NCBI GenBank assembly: GCA_003427395.1
Contig: BFEA01000033.1
Location: 128,902-171,730 of the forward strand
Length of the DNA: 42,829 nt
Direction: 5' to 3'
From: Chara braunii
Taxonomy: Eukaryota; Streptophyta; Charophyceae; Charales; Characeae
Below are positions 10,832-21,890 of the stretch, piece after piece. How positions within the stretch are numbered: the stretch's first letter is position 1; each line of letters opens with the position of its first letter. The translations under genes and the position numbers were made by a program. The notes under the pieces are model-generated. The model worked only from the letters and a program-made list of their open reading frames with translations, did no database searches and was not told where the DNA came from.

Positions 10832-10875
10832 AACCCTAATCCAAGTGGTTGAGGACACCACTTAGGGTTAGGGTT
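10832..10875. repeat. Hairpin with telomere-like TTAGGG units
   Basis: AACCCTAATCCAAGTGGT and ACCACTTAGGGTTAGGGTT are inverted arms around TGAGGAC, pairing over about 18 bp with one gap. It lies just after the primer-binding site, in the leader of the LTR element. Confidence 0.7.
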
Positions 10876-11539
10876 GGTTCGTGAAGGGAAGTGGGCCAGC
10901 GTGGTGCAGGGAAGCTGCCCCCACCTAGTAGGGTCATGCAGAGTCGACACTTGACCCCGCCAGGTTGCAAGAGTATAAGTTTGGGGTGACGAGACAATTG
11001 GAGGAGAATCATGATGCAGTTTGTGAGAGGTGACAGTGAGAGGCACCTACAACTGGAATTCGGACTTCAAGGAGGACACTGGCAACTTTAGGGTTCCCCT
11101 CAAGTTGGCGAGCTCGAGAGTGGCAACCATATCTGCAACTACGGACTGCAAGTTGCTACTTTGGTCTTCAACATCGATGGGGGATCCGGCGTTGTACCTT
11201 GGGGTAGGGTAGACCCTCATAGGTGATAGGACACTAGTGTAGAGGTTGTTGATTGGGTCAGGAGGACCATATGAGAGGGGGGTGAGTTATACTTCATCTC
11301 GAAGCTCAGGCCACTCAAGTAAGTGTCATGCACCTACACGATGCCCAAGAGTGTAAGTGCATGGTGTTGATGTCCTGGTGGGGTTGTCTTTGGTTTCTTT
11401 ACCTACTCCTCTATGGTTTTGATTGTGTGCTGAGCGTGCAAATTGCTTTCTCACCTGATGAGTCGATGGATGGAGTATCTTGAATTAAGCGTCATATCTT
11501 TCTACAATGCTTTGTCTTTTCATTTATGAACGGTTGTAG
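10876..11539. other. Leader-like sequence without recognised genes
   Basis: Sequence following the primer-binding site. No gag-like protein could be read in any frame. It may be the leader of a non-autonomous element. Confidence 0.35.
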
Positions 11540-11850
11540 TTGGTAGGTTCTAGGGGGCAAAAAGTAGGTCCTTGTGAAACTCTTCTTGGTTGGCAGAAAG
11601 TGGGCTTCCAAAATTATACTAAGTCAGATCTAACTTAAAGACAAAACTTGAATTCTGCAAGGGCAAAATTTAACTGACTCTTTTAGATTTGTAGAAATTC
11701 CAGCAGCTTTGACTTTCCAAACTTTATACAAGTAAAATATGAATTGAAAAATAACCTTTGACTTTACAAAATTCAAATTTTATCTAACTCTCTAATTAGT
11801 AAGAATTCCGGCAGCACTTCCTCTAGGAGGAGTAGGCTCCCAAGATTTAT
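11540..11850 (-). repeat. Diverged repeats with AATTCCGGCAGC core
   Basis: Copies of an AATTCC(A/G)GCAGC motif occur near 11696 and 11802, separated by TTTGACTTT... and ending in A-rich blocks. The reverse complement matches the GCGCTGCCGAAATTT repeats at 29828-30085. This indicates that the same element type is present here in opposite orientation. Confidence 0.5.
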
Positions 11851-12099
11851 ACTAAGCCATATATAAGATCAAACAAAACTTGAACTTTTGAAAGGACAAA
11901 ATTTTGGCTAACTCTTATGGCTCCAGCACATGGCGAACATCTAAAGCAACTACCTTTCAAAAGACAACTCGGATTAGACTCACAAGCAAGCAGACACACA
12001 TAACCAAGGTAAGTGCTCTCACTGAAATCCCTAGTTGTTTTCACATAAGAAAGTTCATTGATCCCTCAGATGATTAACCCTTTATCCTATCTTACATAT

Positions 12100-12870
12100 G
12101 GCATGATGCTAGACCATTCTGCTAAGAAACAATGTCTAGCATGCCTTTAAGTTATACACGAACGGGTTGCACAACTACTTCTCTCTTCTTTGGACATGTG
12201 AATATACTTTTTTCTTCTTAGAAACAATATATAGTCGCCCTTAACTGTTTAAATAATCAAAGTTTAAGAAATAGTCTCCCTTATCTTTTGATATCAAAGT
12301 TTAAGAAACAATGCCCAGTCTACCCATGTTATTTGTAATCGTACTCTTTGTTTTACTTCTCTTCTTAGTGATATAGCTTAATTTAGATCATTCTCCTTAG
12401 AAACAATTTCTAGTTGTGTGTTCACATGCAAATATAAATAAGTAGTTCCAATGTATACTCGCTTTGCACTTAGTGTGTGACTTCAGGCTAAACCATTCTG
12501 CTTAGAAACAATGCTTAACCTGCCACCAATAACCTCTCTCAAAATAAAACAGAAAACTGAACCATTATGCTTAAAACAGTTCTCAATCTATCTTAAAGGC
12601 GCACAAAAGTATGAAGTTTGACAATTTTGCTTAGAAACAATGTCCAACTTCTGTCAGAAACCTCAAAAGAAAACAAGTCGACTGGACTATTCTGTTTAGA
12701 AAGAATTCTTGGCCTCACAATTCAGACAAGCAAGTCTCAAAAATAAACAAAGCAACTATATCATTTTGCTTAGACACAATGTCTGGTCCTTCAGAAAACA
12801 AGCAAAAAGTTGAAAAAACATAGCACTGGGATATTCTACTTAGAAACAATGTCTAACCATTTGTTGTACC
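12100..12870 (-). repeat. Degenerate hairpin array II (loop CTGCTTAGAAAC)
   Basis: About ten copies of a motif CATT-CTGCTTAGAAAC-AATG recur every 45-110 bp. The outer flanks differ between copies but pair with each other. At 12106 ATGCTAGAC pairs with GTCTAGCAT. At 12484 CAGGCTAAAC pairs with GCTTAACCTG at 8 of 10 positions. At 12613 GAAGTTTGACA pairs with TGTCCAACTTC at 10 of 11. Copies near 12210, 12250, 12290, 12680, 12755 and 12827 keep the core but have weak stems. Read on the minus strand, the core TTGTTTCTAAGCAGAATGG resembles TTGTTCTAAGATGAACGG of the array at 28693-29516. Confidence 0.65.
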
Positions 12871-12879
12871 GGTTAAACG

Positions 12880-13458
12880 CATGTAGTACTACCTTTCCCC
12901 CACCTTCCCACAACTCATGCCTTAGTCTGATAAACAAAGTAAAACCACGATGTATGCATGCATTCCTTTTACTCAATCTGATTCCACCCAGAACCTCAAC
13001 CGATCCCCTCCCGCCCCTACCCCGACCCCGACCCCGACCGACCTCCTTCCCCCCTCTCTCCTCCGATCTCAATCACCCCCGCCCAATTGCATTTTCCCCC
13101 ACTCCCGCTTCCGCGCCCCCCCTCGTTGCGCCCAACCCCCTGCTACGTCATCCCATCCCCACCCCGGCCCCAACCACGATCCCGCCTCCTCCCGCCCAGA
13201 TTCCAATTTGCACCCCACCTCTTCTCCCAATCCCGACCTCGTCATCTATCGCCCCCTATACCGACTTCAAATTTTCCCTCCCGATCGGCTGCCCCGATCC
13301 CGTCCCATCTCCGCCAGCGCTCCTCCCACCCGATCCCGATTCCCTCCCCAACCCACTCACCGCTTCTGCTCTCCTTCGCTGCTTCGTGGCCTCCCCTCAC
13401 CCTCTTCTTACGGTCTCCCCCCCCCGATCTACTTCCTGCCTGTGCGCTCGTACACGAC
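12880..13458. other. C-rich low-complexity stretch
   Basis: Strong C bias on the plus strand with CCCCGA and CCCC runs. Three overlapping frames are open and proline-rich, which is what composition alone would give. I see no domain and call no gene. Confidence 0.6.
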
Positions 13459-13789
13459 GGGAACTTGGTCGGGAGCAGTACATCTGTTAGAAGAAAACGC
13501 AAGTGTCTCGTGGTTTCCAGTACAAATACGAACTATGAGAGTGTGGCCAATTGATTCTTTAGCGTCTCAGGACTTGAAGCTGCAGGTGTCTGAAAAGTTA
13601 CCATAGGGATAACTGGCTTGTGGCCGCCAAACGTTCATAGCGACATTGCTCTTTGATTCTTCGATGTCAGCTCTTCCCATCATTGTGAAGTGGAGCTGAT
13701 CAAGTGTTGTCGTGAACGGGCGCCACGTTGTCTAGTGACGGGCATGATCGGAGTAACGAGATTCGCCCTCTTCTTGGGAATCTCGTAAC
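13459..13789 (+). pseudogene. Rearranged large-subunit (25S/28S) rRNA relic
   Basis: Positions 13459-13508 match the LSU rRNA block around ACATCTGTTA(A/G)AAGA. After an internal deletion, 13513-13709 matches the block from TTTCCAGTAC through GTTACCATAGGGATAACTGG and TTCATAGCGACATTGCT to CATTGTGAAG and CAAGTGTTG, in domain V close to the peptidyl transferase centre. From about 13726 to 13774 a different LSU block (AGTGACGGGCATGA, TAACGAGATTC) appears. In an intact rRNA it lies upstream, so the order is scrambled. GTAACGAGATTC at 13753 is then inverted at 13778. Many substitutions show it is not functional. Confidence 0.8.
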
Positions 13790-13809
13790 AGTCCTCGTCC
13801 ATCCTACCA

Positions 13810-14348
13810 TTGCCGCCATCATCATCATCAACCTGCGTTACCCAATCAGTGATGCTCATCAAAGCCGGATATCATCATCATCATCACGGCTCGTCATCAT
13901 CATTGGGCGCGAACATTTCGGCGACCTCATCGGTGGTTTCACCGGGAACGATCGAAAAGACCCTTTAGGGGTTAATAGAAGACCTTCCTCGACTAGGAGG
14001 AAGGACCTTGATTGCTCCCGGTCGACCCCGAGCGTAGTATTGTCAATCTCTCTCCCTCTTACTAATTCGGCCGGAGCGCAGTATTGTCAATCTCTCTCAC
14101 TCTTACTACTTCTCCCTCTTCATTCGGTCGATCTTCCTCAAAGTTCTCATCTTTCTCCTCATCTTCCATTCCACCTAATTGGTCGCATCATAAAAAAATT
14201 CTAATGCGCGTGACCCTTGTTTTCTCTCATTGTGCTCATTTGACAAGGCTGTCAATCCTATCATGCGGCATTTCCATCTAATCCGATAGGAATATTCTCA
14301 TCCTCATTTCTATCAACGCTGCGGACAAAAATAATTCCGGCATGTTTG
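13810..14348. other. ATC repeats and short duplications, no gene
   Basis: Imperfect (ATC)n runs lie at 13819-13915. A 33-bp duplication (AGTATTGTCAATCTCTCTC) is at about 14033-14062 and 14078-14107. The rest, up to the hAT-type insertion, is unremarkable. Confidence 0.6.
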
Positions 14349-14688
14349 ATTAAAAGCATGGTAACCGCCCGGACGTCCGGACCGGGTTCCAGACAGTCCA
14401 GTGTCCGGTGTCTGGTGTCCGGTGTCTGGACAATATGTCTGGATTGAGGCCTCTGGGGCAAAAATCAAAAAAAAAATTGGGGCGGCCCAGGACGTTTATC
14501 GGGTCCTGGCCGCCCCTAGAAAAATAATGGGTTGATTTTTCAATGTCGTTTCACCCCACCGGACAGGGCCTAGAGGTCCAGACACAAGACACTGCAGGTT
14601 TTTGGGGTGGCGGGTTTCGCACAGGCCCGAGCAATTTCAAAGCGGCCTTTTTGATGTGGAGCCAGCTGCTGCTGCCCGTTTGGGGGGG

Positions 14689-14740
<52 letters not shown>

Positions 14741-15328
14741 ACTCACAGTGCTGCCAGTCTGAAGACTCTGACGTTCTGAATTGAACTGCAAAGTTTGAAC
14801 TTTTAAGTTATATATGAAGTTACGAACTTAAGACTCTGACGATCTGAATTGAACTGTGAAGTTCGAACTTTTAAGTTGTATATGAACTTATGAACTTAAG
14901 TTACTAAATCCAAAGTTCAAAGTCCAAAGTAAATCATACTTTTTTCAAAAAAAGATTCTCTGTTTCTTTAGTCTTGTGCCTGCTTTGCACTGTTTGCAAC
15001 TCTGCATGTCTTCTAGTTAAATGTGGTGGTTGATTTTCTGCAAGACATGTGCTCTGCTGTGTGAAGTACAGAGTGCAAAGTAGATAAGTGCCTGCCAACA
15101 CCCCCACCCAACCCCTCCCCCACCCCCGGTGTTTTGTTTTTTTTTTTTTTTTTTTTTGTCCGGACATTGTTTGCACCCCCGGGACCGGTCCGGACTGTCC
15201 GGTGTCNGGTTATGTCCGGTGTCCGGTGATGTCCAGATCACCGGACAGTCCGGACCGGTCCAGACACTGGTCCGGAAGACAGTCCGGAAGTGTCCGATGT
15301 CCGGGTCCGCGGTTACCATGATTAAAAG
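14349..15328. mobile_element. Non-autonomous hAT-type DNA transposon with 8-bp target duplication
   Basis: The element runs 14357-15320 (964 bp) and is flanked by ATTAAAAG at 14349-14356 and 15321-15328, a perfect 8-bp direct repeat. Its ends are perfect 12-bp terminal inverted repeats, CATGGTAACCGC, followed by more CCGGAC-containing inverted similarity. Many TCCGG/GTCCGGTGTC motifs cluster within about 100 bp of the left end and 150 bp of the right end, like the subterminal transposase-binding repeats of hAT elements. The interior holds a (GA)n tract (14694-14739), a diverged 65-70 bp tandem duplication (about 14760-14893) and a T run (15138-15157). An N sits at 15207. No transposase is encoded, so it would move only in trans. 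Confidence 0.85.
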
Positions 15329-16179
15329 TTACGAAATTTTCTTCGCCGTATTCATTCTTTTCATTATTTATTTTCGAAATCCAATTTCTTTTCAGAATTT
15401 TGTCAAATAATTTTTGGAATTTACCATATTAATTCCTCTGAAGTCGAATCAATTCCTCTCTCCCATCCCCTGTAAAATTCTGAAACTCTGCAATTCTTTC
15501 AAAATTCCTTTGAAATTCATCTCAATCGTGCAATGCGTTGATAATTTTCTTGATTTCACCTAAATAATTTCGAAATTTATCTCAACTTACTTTATTTGCT
15601 GTCATTAATTCCTTCAATAATTTCACCAAATTCTTAATTTAGGAATTAGTTTCCTATTTTCGTTTTAAGTTGCTTTTGAATTTCTTTTAATTCCGAAAAT
15701 ACGTCAAGAAATTTCCCATTTCATCTCAAATTTGCTTTCTGAATTTGTTTTGAAGAACAATTTCCGTATTTGCTTGTCCAAATCCACCCACATTTTCTTT
15801 ATCTTTTCTATCACCTCCCTGAGTTCCCAAAAATTTCCTCGAAATTTTTAAAATTCTTAAAAATTTCCTCTACATGTATTCCGAATTTATGCATAAATAA
15901 TTTCGGAATTTATTTTGACTTTGTGACTGTCTTTTGTATGCTTCCCTCTAGATCCTACTCCCTCCTCTGAAAATTTCCTCTCTTCTCCTCGCCTAAATTT
16001 TAAATTATCATCTTTCTTCCCCCAACCCCACTCTAAATTTTCTAGATTTAAATTCGGAATTGCGTTGGATTTCATTCTTACTCGCCCTCCTCTTTCATCC
16101 CTCCTCTCTGTGTACCACCCTGGCGCCCTGTGACACCCAACAACGCACACTCCAAAATCGCGCTTGAGACGCTCGTGCC
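15329..16179. other. AT-rich sequence between the hAT element and the gag region
   Basis: AAATTT-rich sequence with repeated TTTCGAAATTT-like phrases. It is continuous with 14209-14348 across the hAT insertion. It may be the 5' LTR or leader of the plus-strand chromovirus, but I found no matching 3' copy. Confidence 0.35.
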
Positions 16180-18260
16180 GCCAATCGCCTCGCTCGCTTT
16201 GACGCGCCGACCGCGACCACAGATCGTCGCTCTCGTCACGGTGCTCCCTCTACACCACCCTCTACACCATATTCATCTTCTTCATCTTTGGACTCCATGC
16301 AGAGTGCAGAGTCTGTGAGCCCTTGTCGCTCCACTAGTGACAGCCTCACTCTTCTAGCTCGCGATAATATGTTCGAGGCGGCTGAGATCACCACCCCTAT
16401 AGCCGCCAGTTCGGGCCCAGCCGCTCACTCTGATCGCATACTGGCTCTCCTCCAGAACATGCAGACCACATTCGAGGCCAAATTCGTGGCCTTTCAAATC
16501 GATTTTCATCCCACATTGGTATTTTGACTGACCGCATCTCACAGTTGGAGTCTAGTACCACAATGTGCCCCTCATCCCCTCGTTCCCCTTCGCCTCGCCA
16601 GACACCCACCGTTGGTGGATCATGTCTTCCCCCTCTCCAGTTCGGTAGTCCTCATTCCACCACCTCGGCTCCATTCTTGGCACCCATGAAACCTTCTTCT
16701 TCTGCTTCGACTGGCGTCATTTACACACCTGTCTCCATCACGTGCGGCATGTCCTCTCCTCAGATTCACCCTTCCTCCACAACTACATGTTCCTCCCAGG
16801 TTCGTACAACCACACTCCCTTCCATAGGAGCCTTGACATCCTATCCCGCCACCTCGTCGACACTCATCTCTACAACACCTATGGTATCCTCTCCTCTTCC
16901 ATCGCCTCCCCCTTCACCTCCTCGTACACCCAGGACACAGATTGTTGAGCTTCAGCTCTAGCTCGTTGTGGCTCAGGATCACATTTGCCGGCTCCAGGGA
17001 AGCCAGCCTCTTCGTCCACACATAGACGTTCAGCCTGCTGCTCCTTTCATTTACCGATAGCATTAGACACAGGCTGCTGCGATGTACTTCGCTCTTCCAC
17101 CACCGGCCACCATGCTGTGTCAGGGACCTTTGCCCCAACTTCCTGCTCTATCTAGTGCTCCCACTGGTGCCTACACATCTTCCGTCCTATTGTCCTAGTT
17201 GGCTCTCCCTCTTCCTCCTCACTATCAACCTCCGACTTACGTCCCCCAACTCCAACCGGACCGATTCCCACAGCTTGACGACAAGGCCTTTGAGATCCAT
17301 GGATGGATCACTACCGCCGAGGAGCAGCTTTGCTACCATGGTGTCACCGTATAACTGTGGCCCGTCAAGATGTCCGCTTGCTTCATAGGTCGCGCAGCTT
17401 CCACCTGGCGTGACTTCCTCGCCCTCCGCTCACAGCGTGGTATACATGAGGGCATGTCGTACCCAAAGTTTTGTGAATTCCTCCAGCAATACTTTTCCCA
17501 CCCTATGGCTACCTGCGACCAGCAATACTTTTCCCACCCTATGGCTACCTGCGACCCGATCACCCGTGTGGGTGAGATCAGATGGCTTGGTGGTGACAAT
17601 GCCTTAGACTCCTACATCACAGCATTCCACCGCCTACACGCCCAGATCCTGGTCTCCGCCATATCCAAGGACACCATGATCCAACAATTCCGTGCGGGCC
17701 TACCTCAGTCATTTCAATGGCAAATGATGGCGTATTCAATCCACACCTTACCTGAGGCTTTCAACATCGCTCGGGCCATCCAACTCACTTACGCTCCACT
17801 CGCCGGCCCCTCACCTCAGCCCGCCGCTGCCCATTCCGCTTCTACTGCAGCTCCTCGCCCCTCCCAGCCTCGACAGTCTTCCACATACCGTCGTGGTCCT
17901 CGCAGAGGTTTGGGACGATCACTCTTTCATCGCTTTCACGCCCTACTTCGTGATTTGTCGAGCGCTGAGGACGACACTGCCTCAGATGGTTCCGCGAGCG
18001 ATCCCGATCAGGGACCTGACTCCCCGTCCCCCGCCGACGGTGACGTCTCATCCTAGGACGACCACCTTGTCCGAGCCTCTCTGCTTTCCCTCATCGTTAG
18101 TCCTCGTCCTCGAGGACTCGCTCTTTGGTCCATCAGCAACCAGCGGATTTCGTGTTTCCTAGCAGCCGCTTGACCATCACTGAGAGTGAGGACCTTCCTG
18201 CATGAGGCATCTGTACTCGTTGCCGCTTCGCTGGCCATACCTCCCCTACGTGCCTGTAGG
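16180..18260 (+). pseudogene. Chromovirus gag (decayed)
   Basis: A Gag-like polyprotein is readable in pieces across several frames. A Ser-rich N-terminal part ends with DRILALLQNMQTTFEAKF, and the next frame continues with LTDRISQLESS. A Ser/Pro/Thr-rich spacer follows to about 16960. The capsid (retrotransposon gag) region lies at about 17250-17800, including AASTWRDFLALRSQ, YPKFCEFLQQYF and LDSYITAFHRLHAQIL. A C-x2-C-x4-H-x4-C zinc knuckle (CTRCRFAGHTSPTC) is at 18212-18253. Stops and frameshifts break it repeatedly, so no functional Gag can be made. The knuckle would bind the genomic RNA. Confidence 0.75.
17484..17555. repeat. 36-bp in-frame tandem duplication in gag
   Basis: A 36-bp unit beginning CAGCAATACTTTTCCC occurs twice with no differences (17484-17519 and 17520-17555), duplicating 12 codons of the capsid region. 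Perfect identity suggests it is recent relative to the decay of the rest. Confidence 0.95.
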
Positions 18261-18655
18261 CTGAGGGCCTCCAGCGTCAAATCAGCTCGCCCTCAGGTTG
18301 TTACCCCCGTCTCAACCTCCAGCGTGGCACCCACCTAGTTGCGATGTCTCGTTCCCCTGACTCTCCTACGGTAGCAGGCATACCTGTTCGCAACTCTACC
18401 TTCGCGCCGCTTGCTACTCTTCCCGATGACTCTGCTCCGACCTTATCTTTGGCCGACCCTATCGACACCGGTAAACCTTCTCCTTCCTTGCCTAGCGTCT
18501 CTCGTCATCCCCCTCCTCCACGTCCTCGTACCAGGCGTGCTCTTCACACGACCCGCTGCAGTGCTTCCCTTATTGCAATGGAGGATATTATTGACTTTCT
18601 GGACCTCGAGTGTGTTAAGGTCCATTAGTAACGTCTCCACCTTAGAGAGCGCAGC

Positions 18656-19883
18656 ATGTGCGCTATGTCTCCGCTCCTACACAATCCCGATCGCACCTTA
18701 CCGATTATTCTAGTCCGCATCGGGACATCTACAATAGTGTATTGCGCACTAGGGGACTCTTGCTCTACCAATGACTTCATCCATCCCCTCGTAGTTAAGG
18801 AGGCATCCCTCTATACATCCTCCTACCCTTCCACTGTTACTGTCATGCTTGGTGACAATCAGGCCAAGTCCTTCGTTGACTGTGTGGTGCCTGATCTTTC
18901 GTTCTCCTTCCCCTTGCAGCTGCCCTACAGCCTTCACAAGGCCCCTCGGTTCCATGACCAATGGACCTTCAACGTCATGGAAACCTTATAGGATCTTGTT
19001 CTCTACACTGCATACTACCACCAGATCGCCCACTCTTTCTTCCTTGCAACGTAGCGTTGGTGCCCTCCTTCGCAAGTATCGCAATGTTTCCCCCTCATCC
19101 GTCTCCTACAACAGTATTCCTCCCATGCGTGATCTCAAGCATTACATCCAGCTCGAGACCAACTATCGCATTCAGAATTGCGCCCCATATCACCTTTCGG
19201 TTCCCGAAGCCCAGGAACTCAAGCGCCAACTTGAGGAGTTGCTTCGTCAGGGCTTCATTATACCGAGTACCTCCCCATGGAGTGCCCCTGTCCTCTTCAA
19301 TTGCAAGGACGACACCCTTCGTCTCTGCATTGACTATCATGGTATCGACCACTACACGGTAAAAAACAATTATCCCATGGTCCGTGTGGATGATCTGTTT
19401 GACAGCCTCACTGGCCACCACTTCTTCACGAAGATCGATCTTCATAGCGGATATCACCAGATCCGCGTAGACGAGGAGGACCAGCCCAGGACCGCTTTTT
19501 GTTCTCGTTTCGAGCACTACGAGTTTACCGTCATGCATTTTTTTCTCCGTAATGCCCCCGCCACTTTCCAGACGGCTATGAACACGATGTTCCAAGAGCT
19601 TCTTGAGGACTCTGTTCGCGTCTACATTGACGACATCCTGATCTGCAGTCATACCCTGGAGGATCACCTGACCCATCTTCGCACTGTCTTGCAGCGACTA
19701 CGTGACCACGGGTTCTATTTTATGCAAAGCTTTCCAAATGCAGCTTTGCTCAACCCAAAGTTGACTTCCTCGGGCATCAGGTATCTGAGCACGGCCTCCA
19801 CATGGATGACTCGAAGATCCAGACCATCATCGATTGGCCTACCCCTACAACTCTCCCTACCCTGCGTAGTTTTCTTGGTTTGA
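18656..19883 (+). pseudogene. Chromovirus protease and reverse transcriptase (decayed)
   Basis: The protease region reads YCALGDSCSTNDFIHPL. The catalytic Asp lies at 18755-18757, but the following D-S/T-G-A/S signature is altered to DSCS. After a frame change, the reverse transcriptase follows at about 19120-19720: LRQGFIIPSTSPWSAPVLF, LRLCIDYHGID, FFTKIDLHSGYHQIRV and VYIDDIL, with the YIDD catalytic site at 19623-19634. The fingers motif normally FGLTNAPATFQ reads FFLRNAPATFQ. The order PR-RT-RH-IN is typical of Ty3/gypsy. Substitutions at conserved sites and frame breaks make it inactive. Confidence 0.85.
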
Positions 19884-19959
19884 CCAACTACTATGGTATT
19901 TTTGTCAAAAACTGCACGCAATATTCTTCCCAGCTTACCCCTCTGACCCGCAAATGTCT

Positions 19960-20640
19960 ACCTTTTCATTAGACCCCGACTCACGAGGATGCCTTTCGTT
20001 CTCTCAAGCGACTTGTCACGTCAACTCCTGTCGTACACTTACCCAACTACTCGCGTCCATTCATCGTCACCACCGACGCATCCGACTTCACTATTCGAGT
20101 TGTCCTCTCTAAGATCTACCCTGTCCCATCTATTCCTCCCGACTCCACAGACTCTCGTCTCCCTCACATTCCTTGCTTCCCTTCCCCACCTCCAACGACC
20201 GGGGCTCATCTTGCACCCATTGAGCCCATGCCTTCAGGGGCCCCACTCCCATATATCTCTAACGTTGCTGATGACGATACAGTCAAGTCTGACGATGGAG
20301 AGTGTCCAGTTGCCTATCTATCTCGACAGTTACTTCCCGTTGAGCATAACCATACTGCCAACGAGCGTGAGATCCTTGCACTGGTTTACGCTGTAAAGAA
20401 GTAGACCTTGCATGGTACTTGCGTGAGGTTCTTGCATGGTCACACCTTCACCGTGTTGACAGACAACTCTGTTCTAGCCGCCTTTCAGACGAGGCCTAAG
20501 CTCACAGCCTACTAGGCTGGTTGGTGGCATGACCTCTCAGAGTTGGACTTCACCATCAAGAAGATTTTACACGAGAGAAATCCTGTCGCCGATACCTTAT
20601 CCCGTCGCCCCAATCTTCAGTGTGAGAATCGTCAGCTCTC
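19960..20640 (+). pseudogene. Chromovirus RNase H with unusual insertion
   Basis: The RNase H domain is readable: FIVTTDASDFTIRVVLSK, then PVAYLSRQLLPVEHN and NEREILALVYAVKK, LTDNSVLAAF, and NPVADTLSRRPNLQ. The four acidic positions (TDAS, NERE, TDN, VADT) can be aligned. Between the first strand and PVAYLSR lies an insertion of about 60 residues rich in Pro and Asp (about 20105-20300), where Ty3 elements usually have 10-20. In-frame stops follow AVKK (TAG) and LTAY (TAG). Confidence 0.75.
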
Positions 20641-20789
20641 AACCATCTGTATTTCTAGCATCCACCCTGTCGTTGCGGATGATTATCGTCACGCATACAC
20701 TTAGTGTTCTGAGTTCCAGTCCATCTACGCTGACTTACAGGTTGGCAAAATCGTCCCTAACTTCCAACTTGATCCCTCTGGACTCCTAT

Positions 20790-21890
20790 ATTGACTTGGT
20801 CGCCAAGGTACCTGGACTTTCCGCTTATGTGTGTCGTTTATCGGCCAGCTCTGCGTTCGGGTCGTCGCTGAGTGTCATGGTCAACGCGTCGCCGGTCATA
20901 TCGGTGTCTTCAAGACCCTCGACCGCCTCTACTGCCATTACTAATGGGAGCAGCGTTGTCCCTTCACAAAGGATTATGTCCGCACCTGCAGGATCTTCCA
21001 GGAGGTCTACATTACCAGCCATCCCCCCTACGGTCTTCTTCAAACCTTACCCATTCCTATTCAGCGTTGGATTTTTGTCTCCATGGACTTCATGGTTCCT
21101 CTTCGTCCCCCTAACCCACATGGCCACAATGCCATCTTCATCGTTGTCTGTCAGTTGACTAAGCACACTCACTTCCTCCCTTGCAAGTATGCTAGTTCGG
21201 CCAAAGACATCGTCTCCCTATACTTCAACCGCATTGCCATTCATCACCGTCTTCCCACTAGCACCGTCTTTGATCGCGATTCTCGCTTTACTTCTCACTT
21301 CTGGCGTGGACTCCATGAGATCTATCGCTCAGAGCTCTGCCCCTCCTCCTCCTATCATCCCCGGTGAGATGGACAGACCGAGGTCACCAACAAAACTCTT
21401 GGGAGTATCCTCAAGAAGTTTATTAAGAATGACCCTGGTTGAGATCTGCATCTTGCTCATGAAGAGATCGCTTATAACCATGTTATTTCTCCCACTTCTG
21501 GTATGTCTCCGTATTACTGTGACTTGTGATACCACCCTCGTATCCCATCCGACCTTCTCCATCCATCTCAGATCCATCCCGACACCAAATGACCTGCCCT
21601 CGACGACTGGGTAAAGGAGATAGATGCGCTTCTTATCAAGGCTCGTGAGAGCATTGCCGACTCTCAGGCTCGCACGACGACTCACGCTAACCGTTCTCGC
21701 ATTAACCATCCTTTCAAAGTTGGCAACGAGGTCCTTATCGATGCACATCACTTCCAACCTGAAGCCGACAAGTTTCAGAAATTCAGATGTCAATATATTG
21801 GCCCATGCACCATTCTTGCCCCCACCGGACCCATGACTTCTAGTGAGCTTCAAATTGAAGCTCCCCAATTCCATGTACCGCGCCAACTTA
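20790..21890 (+). pseudogene. Chromovirus integrase (decayed)
   Basis: The zinc-binding region reads ECHGQRVAGHIGVFKTLDRL followed by VRTCRIFQ. The two His are present but the second Cys of the usual CxxC is Phe. The catalytic core has SMDFMVPL (first Asp), TVFDRDSRF (second Asp, about 21271) and, 35 residues later, DGQTEVTNKTL with the Glu. A TGA interrupts just before DGQTE. The C-terminal part includes HPFKVGNEVLIDAHHF and YIGPCTILAPTG, equivalent to the GPY/F module. Several stops are present, so it cannot be functional. Confidence 0.8.

Noticed and set aside
12810-13606. Overlapping proline-rich open frames of 155-226 residues
   Set aside because: Three frames are open at once because the sequence is C-rich. 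No domain is visible, and the end of the region is rRNA-derived sequence.
19095-19676. 193-residue minus-strand open frame
   Set aside because: It is the antisense shadow of the chromovirus reverse transcriptase.
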